The position numbers and the translations under genes are program-made. Of a stretch of 21,883 nt of DNA, positions 1 to 7,220 are shown one piece after another. A model generated the notes under the pieces. That model worked only from the letters and a program-made list of their open reading frames with translations. It did no database searches and was not told the DNA's origin. The stretch comes from Verrucomicrobiaceae bacterium (GTDB lineage: Bacteria > Verrucomicrobiota > Verrucomicrobiae > Verrucomicrobiales > Akkermansiaceae). How positions within the stretch are numbered: position 1 is the stretch's first letter; every line of letters starts with the position of its first letter. The DNA is taken from NCBI GenBank assembly GCA_947372405.1, contig CANBTO010000020.1, positions 1 through 21,883 of the forward strand, read 5' to 3'.

Positions 1-1173
1 GGAGGTTTCGGTGAAGGCGTCGGATTTTCCGAGCACGTCCACCTGCGGGATCTCGGACCAGGCGAGGATGCCGTAGCGGTCGCAGAGGGTGAGGAAGTCG
101 TCGGAGTGCGGGTAGTGGGCGAGCCGGACGGCGTTGGCACCCATTTCGCGGAGGATGGCCATGTCTTCTTCCAAGTCTTCGTGGCTGGTGGCCCAACCGC
201 TGCCGCCGTGATCCTGATGCTTGCAGACTCCGCGGAGGCGGTAGGGACGGCCATTGAGGGTGAAGCCGGTGTCTTTGTCGAAGTGGAAAAAGCGCAGGCC
301 CAGCGGCTGGGTGACGGTGTCGATGACTTTGCCGTCGACGATCAGTTCGACTTGCACCGTGTAGAAGTAGGGATCGGCGATGCCGTCCCAGAGGTGGGGG
401 TTTTCGAAGGTGAGGGCATCATCGGAAATCCAGGCGTTGGGGTTCGGGTGAGATTCCTTCATGATGACCAAGGTTCCAGTGGCGTCGCGGATGGTTGTGC
501 GGAGGACGTAGGGTTTCGCGTCGGGGTTCTTGTTGGAGAGGTAGGCGGCCACGTCGACGATGGCCCGCTCGTGGCTGACTTCGGTCTGCCGGATGTGGAC
601 GCCGTGGCTGCCGTTTTCTAAGGGGCTGATGCAAAGCGGGCCGGTGGTGATGAGGTGCACCGGCCGGTAGAGTCCGCCGAAAATGGTGAAATCGCCGCTG
701 AGCGGAGCGATGTCTTCGAAATGGGAGTCGTCCACGCGCACCGCGAGCAGGTTGGGGCCGCGTTTGATCTCGTTGGTGATCTCGACGGTGAAGGCGGTGA
801 ATCCGCCACGATGCTGGCCGAGTTTGAAGCCGTTCAGGTAGACATCGGCCACCAGCGAGGCGGCTTCGAAACGCAGGAAGGTGCGTTGGCCGGGGAGGAT
901 TTGCGGGAAATCCAGTGTCTTGCGGTACCAACCCGGGCCGCGCGTGGGAGCGGTCTGTGTTTCGTCAACCCGGTCCCAAGTGTGGGGGACGGTCACGGTT
1001 TTCCAGTCGCTGTCTTTGAATGCGATGGCTTCCGCGCCTGACTGATCTCCCTGTTGGAAGCGCCAGCCGTCTTCCAAGAGGGTATCAAGGCGTTGTCCAA
1101 CGAGAATCTGACTCAGGGTGAGGAGTGAAAGGACAACAGAAAGAATGCGGTGACGGCACATGCGGGAGAGCAT
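1..1173 (-). CDS. Glycoside hydrolase family 2 (beta-galactosidase/glucuronidase-like), 3' end cut by window edge
   Basis: The first 391 codons of a secreted family-2 glycosidase are present. An in-frame TGA lies directly before the ATG at 1173, which fixes the start unless ATG 1161 is used. The N-terminus has a basic stretch (MLSRMCRHRI) and then a hydrophobic core ending near LVGQ, a likely signal peptide. Residues about 30-190 read as the jelly-roll sugar-binding domain (VTVPHTW, GPGWYRK, then the YLNG and GGF strands). An Ig-like domain follows (NPHLW near 280). The TIM barrel opens with LRGVCKHQD at about 313-321 and MGANAVRLAHYPH near 345-357. The two catalytic glutamates would lie beyond the window edge. 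Such enzymes remove terminal beta-linked galactose, glucuronate or mannose from glycans outside the cytoplasm. The substrate cannot be told from this part. Its 106-bp distance from mnmG suggests its own transcription. Confidence 0.9.
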   Translation of the reverse strand, partial: MLSRMCRHRILSVVLSLLTLSQILVGQRLDTLLEDGWRFQQGDQSGAEAIAFKDSDWKTVTVPHTWDRVDETQTAPTRGPGWYRKTLDFPQILPGQRTFLRFEAASLVADVYLNGFKLGQHRGGFTAFTVEITNEIKRGPNLLAVRVDDSHFEDIAPLSGDFTIFGGLYRPVHLITTGPLCISPLENGSHGVHIRQTEVSHERAIVDVAAYLSNKNPDAKPYVLRTTIRDATGTLVIMKESHPNPNAWISDDALTFENPHLWDGIADPYFYTVQVELIVDGKVIDTVTQPLGLRFFHFDKDTGFTLNGRPYRLRGVCKHQDHGGSGWATSHEDLEEDMAILREMGANAVRLAHYPHSDDFLTLCDRYGILAWSEIPQVDVLGKSDAFTETS

Positions 1174-1279
1174 TCACAGAAGCGGTGGCTGCGTCGAGCC
1201 ATCCGTTGGCTTGATCCACCGAATCCACATGCGGGTGCGGATGGTGCTTGAGGCTACTATTTGTAGTGCTCGGAGCGTT

Positions 1280-3160
1280 TCAGGCGGGTCCGGCAGCGGC
1301 CTCGCGCTCGAGTTTTTCCAACCAAATGACGAGCATGGCGACATCGGCGGGAGTGATGCCGGGGATGCGGCCGGCCTGGCCTAGGGTGGCGGGGCGGATC
1401 TCGGTGAAGCGGACCTGTGCTTCCTTTTTCAGGCCGCGGATGGTCGTGTAATCGAGGCTTTGCGGGATGCGGCGGCTTTCCTGGCGGGACATGCGCTCGA
1501 TCTGTGCCTGCTGGCGGCCGAGGTGGCCTTCGTATTTGAAGTGGGTTTCAATGAGTGCCCAAAGTTCCACGTGGAACTCTGCGAGGACAGGTTCGGGCAG
1601 CATGTCCCAGGAGTTTTCGCTGCGGCGGAACCATTGATCGAGCTTGAGTCCCTCGTGGACAGCCAGACGGACCCAGCGGTCGGCTTTCTCAAGACCGGCG
1701 AGTTTTTCCTCCACGCGGCGTACGCGTTCGCCGGAAACGAGGCCGATCGCGGCGGCTCGGGGAGTAAGACGGAGGTCGGCGTTGTCCTGACGGAGCAGCA
1801 GGCGGTATTCGGCGCGGCTGGTGAACATGCGGTAGGGCTCGGTGCAGCCTCGGGTGACGAGGTCGTCGATCATGACGCCGAGGTAAGCCTCGTCCCGGCC
1901 GAGAACAAACTCGGGTTTCTGGAGGACTTTAAGCGCGGCGTTGGTCCCGGCGATCAGCCCCTGCCCTGCCGCTTCCTCGTAGCCGGAGGTGCCGTTGATC
2001 TGACCGGCGAAGTAGAGACCGGAGATTTGTTTGGTTTCGAGCGTCTGCCGGAGCTGGGTGGGCGGGCAGTAGTCATACTCCACAGCGTAGCCGGGGCGCA
2101 GGATCTCGCAGTTTTCGAGACCGGAGATGGAGCGGAGGAAATCGAGCTGGACCTCGTAGGGCAAGGAGGTGGAGACGCCGTTGACGTAGTATTCGAGGGT
2201 GTGTCGGCCCTCGGGTTCGAGGAAAACCTGGTGGCGCTCCTTTTCAGAAAAGCGGACGACCTTGTCCTCGATGGACGGGCAGTAGCGCGGGCCGACCCCT
2301 TCGATCACGCCGCAATACATGGGCGATTGGTGGAGGTTTCCGCGGATGATCTCGTGGGTGCGGGGGTTGGTGTAGGTGATCCAGCAGGGCAATTGTTCCA
2401 TGTGGAACGTGGGGTCGCCCCATGGATTCAGGGTGAAGAGGTCGTCCGGGCCGCGCTGAAGGGTATCGGCCATGAAGGAGAACTTGGGTGCGGGCGTGTC
2501 GCCGTCCTGGCGTTCGCATTTCGAGAAGTCGATGGAACGGCCGTTGAGACGGCAAGGGGTGCCGGTCTTGAAACGCTCGACTGCGAAACCGAGGCGCTTG
2601 AGGGACTCGGAGACGATGGAGGTGGCATCCCCCATCCTGCCGCCTTTTTCGTTCTTCAATCCGACGTGCATCAGGCCACCCATGAAGGTGCCCGCGCTGA
2701 GGATGACCGATTTCCCGGCGATCTCCATGCCGAGCGAGGTGGCGATGCCGGTGACGTGGTCGTTTTCGACGAGGATATCGGCGACGTTGCCCTGGTGGAT
2801 CTCGACGCCGGGCATGGCTTCCAGTTCGCGTTTCAGTCGGAACTGGTAGGCCTTCTTGTCGCACTGGGCGCGGGGGGCGCGGACGGAGGGGCCTTTGGAG
2901 GCGTTTAGCATGCGCCACTGAATGCCGGTTGCGTCGGTGTTAAGCCCCATGATGCCGCCGAGAGCGTCGATTTCGCGGACCATATGACCTTTGGCGAGGC
3001 CGCCGATGGCCGGGTTGCAGGACATTTGGCCGATGGTGTCCAGGTTCTGGGTGAGGACCGCGACCTCGCAGCCAAGCCGAGCGGCGGCCATGGCGGCCTC
3101 GACTCCGGCATGGCCGGCGCCAATCACAATCACATCATAAACCTTGGGGTATCGGAACAT
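1280..3160 (-). CDS. mnmG: MnmG (GidA), tRNA uridine-34 carboxymethylaminomethyl-modification FAD enzyme
   Basis: This 626-residue protein has the usual length of full-size MnmG. With MnmE it installs the cmnm5/nm5 group on wobble U34 of several tRNAs, using FAD, NADH and methylene-tetrahydrofolate in the cytoplasm. The FAD dinucleotide-binding loop GAGHAG is at residues 14-19. The family signature around SCNPAIGG (Cys48) leads into [16 protein letters not shown]. The second conserved cysteine is in [10 protein letters not shown], and the C-terminal part ends with [22 protein letters not shown], the MnmE/tRNA-binding tail. The start at 3160 places the Rossmann motif at the normal distance from the N-terminus. 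It lies 74 bp downstream of cdd on the same strand. mnmG commonly sits beside rsmG-parA-parB near replication origins. Those genes are not here, but three parS-like palindromes are, two of them inside this gene, where they encode F-H-V/M-E. Confidence 0.97.
   Translation of the reverse strand: MFRYPKVYDVIVIGAGHAGVEAAMAAARLGCEVAVLTQNLDTIGQMSCNPAIGGLAKGHMVREIDALGGIMGLNTDATGIQWRMLNASKGPSVRAPRAQCDKKAYQFRLKRELEAMPGVEIHQGNVADILVENDHVTGIATSLGMEIAGKSVILSAGTFMGGLMHVGLKNEKGGRMGDATSIVSESLKRLGFAVERFKTGTPCRLNGRSIDFSKCERQDGDTPAPKFSFMADTLQRGPDDLFTLNPWGDPTFHMEQLPCWITYTNPRTHEIIRGNLHQSPMYCGVIEGVGPRYCPSIEDKVVRFSEKERHQVFLEPEGRHTLEYYVNGVSTSLPYEVQLDFLRSISGLENCEILRPGYAVEYDYCPPTQLRQTLETKQISGLYFAGQINGTSGYEEAAGQGLIAGTNAALKVLQKPEFVLGRDEAYLGVMIDDLVTRGCTEPYRMFTSRAEYRLLLRQDNADLRLTPRAAAIGLVSGERVRRVEEKLAGLEKADRWVRLAVHEGLKLDQWFRRSENSWDMLPEPVLAEFHVELWALIETHFKYEGHLGRQQAQIERMSRQESRRIPQSLDYTTIRGLKKEAQVRFTEIRPATLGQAGRIPGITPADVAMLVIWLEKLEREAAAGPA
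1563..1578. other. parS-like ParB-binding palindrome 1 (inside mnmG)
   Basis: A perfect 16-bp palindrome, AGTTCCACGTGGAACT, lies in the mnmG 3' part. The inner 14 bp are identical to the site at 3218-3231. It fits the bacterial parS consensus TGTTNCACGTGAAACA except at one symmetric position of the right arm. It is on the chromosome next to a gene that is classically near parAB and oriC. ParB binding is inferred, not shown. Confidence 0.72.
2394..2409. other. parS-like palindrome 2, one central mismatch (inside mnmG)
   Basis: TGTTCCATGTGGAACG matches the other two sites except that the central CACGTG is CATGTG. It lies 831 bp (centre to centre) from the first site and 823 bp from the third. 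The central change makes it the weakest member. In MnmG it encodes the F-H-M-E stretch just before the QLPCWIT motif. Confidence 0.55.
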
Positions 3161-3216
3161 CGCGGGACGCGGAACATAGCCTGCGGTCGCGCAGGCTCAA
3201 GTCTGGAAACGAGCCG

Positions 3217-3232
3217 CGTTCCACGTGGAACA
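3217..3232. other. parS-like palindrome 3 (between cdd and mnmG)
   Basis: CGTTCCACGTGGAACA holds the perfect 14-bp palindrome GTTCCACGTGGAAC (3218-3231). It lies in the 74-bp gap between the cdd stop and the mnmG start, so it is not constrained by coding. It matches parS at all consensus positions except one in the right arm. A transcription-factor operator for mnmG is the alternative reading, but the copies inside the coding region favour parS. Confidence 0.72.
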
Positions 3233-3234
3233 AT

Positions 3235-3627
3235 TCATTCCCCGCGATCAAGAATGCCCGCCGAGGCTCTAGGCAGAAGTTCCTCCATCGCGAATTCCAG
3301 CCGATCATGGCGGTTCGCCGTTATGACGCGGGGCACCCCGAATTCCGCAAGCACTTGTCGGCACGCGCCGCAGGGCGAAATAGGGACAGTCGTATCCGCG
3401 ACGACGGCCACCGCCACAAAGTCCCTCACACCAGCCGCCACCGCCGAACCAATCGCCACGCGCTCGGCGCAATTGGTGAGTCCATAGGAAAGGTTCTCCA
3501 CGTTGCAGCCTGCGAAGATCCTCCCGTCCGCCGCCAGCAGCGCCGCTCCAACAGCGAATTTAGAGTATGGCGCGTATGCCCGGTCCCTCGCCGCCCAGGC
3601 GGATTCAAGCAATGCGTCCCAGTCCAT
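3235..3627 (-). CDS. cdd: Cytidine deaminase
   Basis: This 130-residue protein is the size of the tetrameric, single-domain cytidine deaminases. It hydrolyses cytidine and deoxycytidine to uridine and deoxyuridine in pyrimidine salvage. The substrate-binding NVEN is at residues 42-45. The zinc-ligand and catalytic motif CAER has Cys53 and Glu55. The second zinc motif PCGACRQ has Cys86 and Cys89. The N-terminal Y-A-P-Y-S-K-F motif at 18-24 is also typical. All catalytic residues are present. It precedes mnmG on the same strand and is divergent from the membrane protein gene at 3735. No Shine-Dalgarno sequence is visible before the ATG. Confidence 0.95.
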   Translation of the reverse strand: MDWDALLESAWAARDRAYAPYSKFAVGAALLAADGRIFAGCNVENLSYGLTNCAERVAIGSAVAAGVRDFVAVAVVADTTVPISPCGACRQVLAEFGVPRVITANRHDRLEFAMEELLPRASAGILDRGE

Positions 3628-3734
3628 TCAGGGAAACTATTTCGCCCGTCCCGCAAACGGAATCCAAAAAACCTTGCCCGATGCGATATTTTCGCCTAGC
3701 CGCAGCTCTTAAAATCCGCAATTCTTGTGCCGCC

Positions 3735-4304
3735 ATGAACCGCTACCTACCTGTCTGTCTGATTGTCGGTCTACTCATCGCCTTCCGCGCCGTTGGAAGC
3801 GCCTTCCCGGAAACCCTTCCGAATTTCCAGCCATTGCTGGCTCTCTTCTTCTGTGGTGCGTTGATGGCTCCGGGCTGGCGCGGTTTCGCAATCCCGCTGG
3901 CTGTGTGGGCGGTGACCTTCCCGCTTGGGGTCGGTCACACAGCCAATCCGCTTGATTTCGCAACGACAGCCATCGCCATCACAGCCACCTATTTCCTCGG
4001 CAAGTCGCTTTCCCAACGCGGCTTCGCCACCCTGCTGGTTGGTTCCGCAGTGGCGGCCATCACTTTTCACCTGATCACTTGTGGTGCCGCATGGATGCTG
4101 GATCCTCGCTATTCAAAAACCCTGACCGGTCTCTCACAATCGCTGTGGACCGGCGCTCCTGGCGATGTGCTTCCCTCATGGGTTTTCCTCCGCAACCTGA
4201 CCGCCGCCAATGTGCTTTTCACCGGCATTTTCCTGGCATCCCGTGTCAGACTGCCCAAGGCCGCCGAATCCATCCCGGCACCGACCTACGCCAAATCCCA
4301 CTGA
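3735..4304 (+). CDS. Small polytopic membrane protein (DUF6580-like)
   Basis: An ATG at 3735 gives 189 residues starting MNRYLPVCLIV. The frame is open further upstream to an ATG at 3567, but that extension overlaps the divergent cdd gene and reads as low-complexity, so the later start is preferred. Several hydrophobic segments suggest about five membrane helices: near residues 5-20, 30-45, 50-65, 75-110 and 145-165. The pattern FRAVGSAFPETLPNFQPL, with an N-P-L-D-F loop later, resembles DUF6580 putative transport proteins, which look like ECF-transporter S components. That family name is from memory and was not searched. No ATPase partner is adjacent. The substrate is unknown. Confidence 0.75.
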   Translation: MNRYLPVCLIVGLLIAFRAVGSAFPETLPNFQPLLALFFCGALMAPGWRGFAIPLAVWAVTFPLGVGHTANPLDFATTAIAITATYFLGKSLSQRGFATLLVGSAVAAITFHLITCGAAWMLDPRYSKTLTGLSQSLWTGAPGDVLPSWVFLRNLTAANVLFTGIFLASRVRLPKAAESIPAPTYAKSH

Positions 4305-4327
4305 AAAACCTCAGCATCCGGTTTTTC
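4303..4327 (+). terminator. Possible weak hairpin terminator after the membrane protein gene
   Basis: An 8-bp perfect inverted repeat, GAAAAACC at 4303-4310 and GGTTTTTC at 4320-4327, flanks a 9-nt loop and starts at the stop codon. The right arm itself carries the T-run, and the left arm the A-run, so it could act in either direction. The stem is AT-rich and modest in strength. Confidence 0.4.
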
Positions 4328-4357
4328 CGCATGATTCGATCATTTCCATAGCCGCCC

Positions 4358-5434
4358 ATGACCAGCGACAGTTCTTCCGCCCTCGATTTCGCCAACTCAC
4401 CCATCAACCAAGCTCTCACGCCGGAGCGAAAAATCGAACTGTTTTCACAAATGGTGCGCATCCGCCGCTTCGAGCAGGCGGGGCTGAAATATTACCAAGG
4501 CGGAAAAATCGGCGGTTTCCTCCATCTCTACATTGGTCAGGAAGCTGTCGCGGTCGGGACCATCTCGCTTGGCGGTCCGAACGATCACTTCATCACCGCC
4601 TACCGCGATCACGGCCATGCGCTGGCCGTCGGCATGGGCATGAACGAGTGCATGGCGGAAATGTTCGGCAAGCAAACCGGATGCTCCAAGGGCAAGGGTG
4701 GATCAATGCACTTTTTCGCACCAGACAAGAATTTCTGGGGTGGCCACGGCATCGTCGCCGGCCAGACGCCTTTGGGACTCGGCCTCGCCTACGGCTTGAA
4801 ATATCTCGGACGCGAAGGCTGTTGCCTCTGCTACCTGGGAGATGGCGCGGTGAACCAAGGCGCTTTTCACGAATCGCTCAACCTCGCCGCCTTGTTCGAA
4901 ATCCCGGTCGTTTACGTGATCGAGAACAACGGCTACTCGATGGGCACCTCTCAGGAACGCTCGTCCGCCTATGGTGGATGCCTGGCCCAGCGTGGCGAGG
5001 CCTACGGCATGGAATGGGATGTCATCGACGGCTCGGACCTCTACGAAGTCCGCGCGAAAACCCACATCGCCATGGAGCGGGCCCGCAAAGAGTTCAAGCC
5101 CACCTTGCTGGAAATCGACACCTACCGCTACTATGGCCACAGCATCGCGGACGCCAACCACAAGAAATACCGCACGCCGGAGGAAATCGAAAACTACAAA
5201 CAGAACCACGACCCGATCTCCGTCTTCCGCCGCAAGCTCATCGCCGAAGGTATTCTCACGGAAGACAGTGCGGCTGCAATCAACAAGACCGCCGCTGAAG
5301 AAGCCGCAGCAGCCGTCAAGTTCGCCGACGAGTCCCCCGCTCCAACCATCGCAGACATCAGCACCGATGTTTACTGGGAAAGCGACAACCAGACCCCGGC
5401 ATCCAAAATCGGCCGTCATTTCTTCGACAGCTGA
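4358..5434 (+). CDS. pdhA: Pyruvate dehydrogenase E1 component, alpha subunit
   Basis: This 358-residue protein matches the alpha chain of the alpha2-beta2 type E1 enzymes, which decarboxylate pyruvate with thiamine diphosphate and pass the acetyl group to the lipoyl arm of E2. The thiamine-diphosphate/Mg motif starts with GDG at 161-163 and ends with NN at 190-191. The active-site loop YSMGTSQERSS follows at once. The early part has FLHLYIGQEAVAVG and a YRDHGHAL motif, and GGSMHFF is the conserved core signature. The C-terminal YRYYGHSIAD is also typical. A branched-chain 2-oxoacid E1 is the main alternative, but linkage to a pdhC-like E2 and the sequence pattern favour pyruvate. pdhB starts 42 bp downstream, so the two are co-transcribed. 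Confidence 0.95.
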   Translation: MTSDSSSALDFANSPINQALTPERKIELFSQMVRIRRFEQAGLKYYQGGKIGGFLHLYIGQEAVAVGTISLGGPNDHFITAYRDHGHALAVGMGMNECMAEMFGKQTGCSKGKGGSMHFFAPDKNFWGGHGIVAGQTPLGLGLAYGLKYLGREGCCLCYLGDGAVNQGAFHESLNLAALFEIPVVYVIENNGYSMGTSQERSSAYGGCLAQRGEAYGMEWDVIDGSDLYEVRAKTHIAMERARKEFKPTLLEIDTYRYYGHSIADANHKKYRTPEEIENYKQNHDPISVFRRKLIAEGILTEDSAAAINKTAAEEAAAAVKFADESPAPTIADISTDVYWESDNQTPASKIGRHFFDS

Positions 5435-5476
5435 AACATCCTGCCACTCCTCTCCCATCCCATTTAGCCATTTTCC

Positions 5477-6463
5477 ATGTCTCGCATTCTTACCTACCGT
5501 GAAGCCCTCCGCGAAGGCCTCGATGAGGAACTCGCCCGCGATCCGAACGTCGTCCTGATGGGCGAGGAAGTCGCCCAATACAACGGAGCCTACAAAGTCA
5601 CCGAAGGACTCTGGAAAAAATGGGGAGACAAACGTGTGGTGGACACGCCGATTTCCGAAGCTGGCTTCATCGGCATGGGCATCGGCGCTTCGATGCTCGG
5701 TGTGCGTCCCGTGATTGAGCTTATGTTCTGGTCCTTCCACTCCGTGGCTTTCGACCAGCTGGTCTCCAATGCCGCCTGTGTGCGCTATATGTCCGGTGGT
5801 CTTTGCAATTGCCCGATCGTCGTCCGCGGACCAGCCAATGGCGGAACCGGTGTCGGCGCCACCCACTCACACATACCGGAAGGTTTGTTTGCCGCATTCC
5901 CAGGTTTGAAAGTCTGCGCTCCTGCCACTCCTGCGGATGCCAAGGGCCTGATCAAGGCTGCCATCCGCGACAACGATCCGGTTTACGTGATGGAGAACAC
6001 CTTGCTCTATGGAAACTCCGGTGAAGTTCCAGATCCTGCGGATGGTGATTTCGTTATTCCACTGGGAGTCGCCGACCTGAAACGCGAGGGCACGGACATT
6101 TCCATCATTGCCCATGGCCGTTCGGTGATTCACTCGCTCGCCGCAGCGGAAACCTTACAAGCCGAGCATGGCATCAACGCCGAAGTTCTCGACCTCCGCT
6201 CGATCCGTCCGCTCGACGTGGATGCCATCCTCAAAACCGTAAGGAAAACCAACCGGGTCGTTCTCGTGGATGAATCCAAACCCTTCGGCGGAGTCTCGGC
6301 GATGGTAGCCATGATCATTCAGGAGCAGGCCTTCGATCACCTCGACGCACCCATCCAGCGTGTCTGCTCGATTGACGCCCCAGCCATCTACTCGCCGCAC
6401 ATTGAGCATGAGCAACTTCCGAACCCGAGAAGAGTCGTCGAAAAGGTGCTCTCCATGGCCTGA
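5477..6463 (+). CDS. pdhB: Pyruvate dehydrogenase E1 component, beta subunit
   Basis: This 328-residue protein is the partner of the preceding alpha subunit and completes the thiamine-diphosphate site. Diagnostic stretches are MGEEVAQYNGAYKVTEGL near residue 30, with the glutamate that activates the cofactor, then DTPISEAGFIGMGIGAS, and a PNGGTG-like GPANGGTGVGATHSH. The C-terminal transketolase domain carries DLRSIRPLDVDAI and then the VDESKPFGG stretch. Length and order are normal for PdhB. The start at 5477 lies 42 bp after pdhA with no Shine-Dalgarno sequence (context TTTTCC-ATG). Two lipoprotein genes separate it from the E2 gene, which is unusual for a pdh cluster. Confidence 0.95.
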   Translation: MSRILTYREALREGLDEELARDPNVVLMGEEVAQYNGAYKVTEGLWKKWGDKRVVDTPISEAGFIGMGIGASMLGVRPVIELMFWSFHSVAFDQLVSNAACVRYMSGGLCNCPIVVRGPANGGTGVGATHSHIPEGLFAAFPGLKVCAPATPADAKGLIKAAIRDNDPVYVMENTLLYGNSGEVPDPADGDFVIPLGVADLKREGTDISIIAHGRSVIHSLAAAETLQAEHGINAEVLDLRSIRPLDVDAILKTVRKTNRVVLVDESKPFGGVSAMVAMIIQEQAFDHLDAPIQRVCSIDAPAIYSPHIEHEQLPNPRRVVEKVLSMA

Positions 6464-6539
6464 ACCGGTTTCCGCGAAACAGGACTCTCTAGTGCCCATG
6501 ACGATGCCCGATGCATTTTCCCCAGCGTGGTCTTTTTCA

Positions 6540-6567
6540 TTGCCAAGGGAGGCAGTCTTTCTAGCAT
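6540..6567 (+). promoter_or_regulatory. Candidate promoter for the micro-lipoprotein, giving a near-leaderless transcript
   Basis: TTGCCA (6540-6545) and TAGCAT (6562-6567) are separated by 16 bp and resemble -35 and -10 boxes. The -10 box ends 7 bp before the ATG at 6575, so transcription would begin at or next to the start codon. This is a pattern match only. Confidence 0.35.
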
Positions 6568-6574
6568 TCCAGTC

Positions 6575-6652
6575 ATGACTTCACGCCTGATCATCGCAGC
6601 CGCAGCCATCGCAATGGCTTTCTCGCTGAATTCCTGCTGCTGCCTGTTCTGA
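6575..6652 (+). CDS. Candidate 25-residue micro-lipoprotein
   Basis: A short frame encodes MTSRLIIAAAAIAMAFSLNS followed by CCCLF and a stop. It is a short basic n-region, an alanine-rich hydrophobic core and a lipobox L-N-S-C, after which only a few residues remain. Processing would leave a lipidated peptide of about five residues. The next gene begins only 21 bp downstream and has a similar lipobox region, FSSCCSMFG, so this could be a shortened paralogue or the relic of a duplication. Entericidin-like or other tiny lipoproteins are the nearest concept, without sequence similarity. A promoter-like pair sits just upstream. The signal-peptide architecture is the only support that this is translated. 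Confidence 0.5.
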   Translation: MTSRLIIAAAAIAMAFSLNSCCCLF

Positions 6653-6673
6653 TTTCCCACCATCCACCAACCT

Positions 6674-7078
6674 ATGAAAAACCTCGCCCTTATCCTGTCC
6701 CTGGCAGCCGTCTCACTCGGTTTCTCTTCCTGCTGCTCGATGTTCGGTTCATCCGCGCAGAACGGCTACTACCGCACTGAAAAACGCCAGGTAAAAACCT
6801 GCCAATATGACATCGTCACCGAAGAAGTCGTCACTCCCGGAGACTCCAAGAGCGGCAAAGGCGGCATGGTTCAGACCATTGAGAAAAAAGTGCCGCGTTA
6901 CAAGACTGTCGAAAAACAAGTCTGGGTCTCCGGCGCACCCTGCGTCCGCTACTACTGCCCGAAAAAAGACGCTTGCGGCACGACTTCCGAGTCCACCCGT
7001 ATTCTTGCAAGCGCACAAGGTTCCGTTGGCAGCCCGAACATCGGCCTGATTCCTACGATGAAACCGATCGCTCCCTGA
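6674..7078 (+). CDS. Predicted lipoprotein of unknown function
   Basis: This 134-residue protein has a type II signal peptide: MKNLALILSLAAVSLGF followed by the lipobox S-S-C, with Cys20 as the likely lipidated residue. The mature part is hydrophilic and contains two related stretches, YYRTEKRQVKTCQYDIVTEE near 32-52 and KKVPRYKTVEKQVWVSGAPC near 72-91, which look like an internal duplication of a Y-x(2)-E-K-x-V pattern. Four further cysteines in the mature part could form disulfides. I do not recognise a family. It is followed by a strong hairpin terminator and sits between pdhB and pdhC on the same strand, so it may simply ride on the pdhAB transcript. Confidence 0.75.
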   Translation: MKNLALILSLAAVSLGFSSCCSMFGSSAQNGYYRTEKRQVKTCQYDIVTEEVVTPGDSKSGKGGMVQTIEKKVPRYKTVEKQVWVSGAPCVRYYCPKKDACGTTSESTRILASAQGSVGSPNIGLIPTMKPIAP

Positions 7079-7100
7079 ACCGAGCGACATCACCATTTCC

Positions 7101-7137
7101 AAAGGCGCGGACGAGCACCAAACTCTCCGCGCCTTTT
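7101..7137 (+). terminator. Rho-independent terminator after the lipoprotein gene
   Basis: An 11-bp perfect stem, AAAGGCGCGGA at 7101-7111 and TCCGCGCCTTT at 7126-7136, encloses a 14-nt loop and runs into TTTTCGTTTCC. It lies 22 bp after the stop and separates the pdhAB-lipoprotein unit from pdhC. Confidence 0.85.
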
Positions 7138-7220
7138 CGTTTCCTCAACCATCCGTAAAAAGACTGGAATTCACTCCGCGTTTTTCCATTCTCTACGCAC
7201 TTCCAAATCCCTAACACACC

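Noticed and set aside
1460..2908. Long plus-strand open frame opposite mnmG (482 codons)
   Set aside because: It is fully antisense to a clear mnmG and has the Val/Gly/Asp/Glu-rich composition typical of the reverse frame of GC-rich genes.
4703..5866. Long minus-strand open frame across pdhA and pdhB (387 codons)
   Set aside because: It spans two well-identified genes and their gap in antisense, with no recognisable motif; a reverse-frame shadow.
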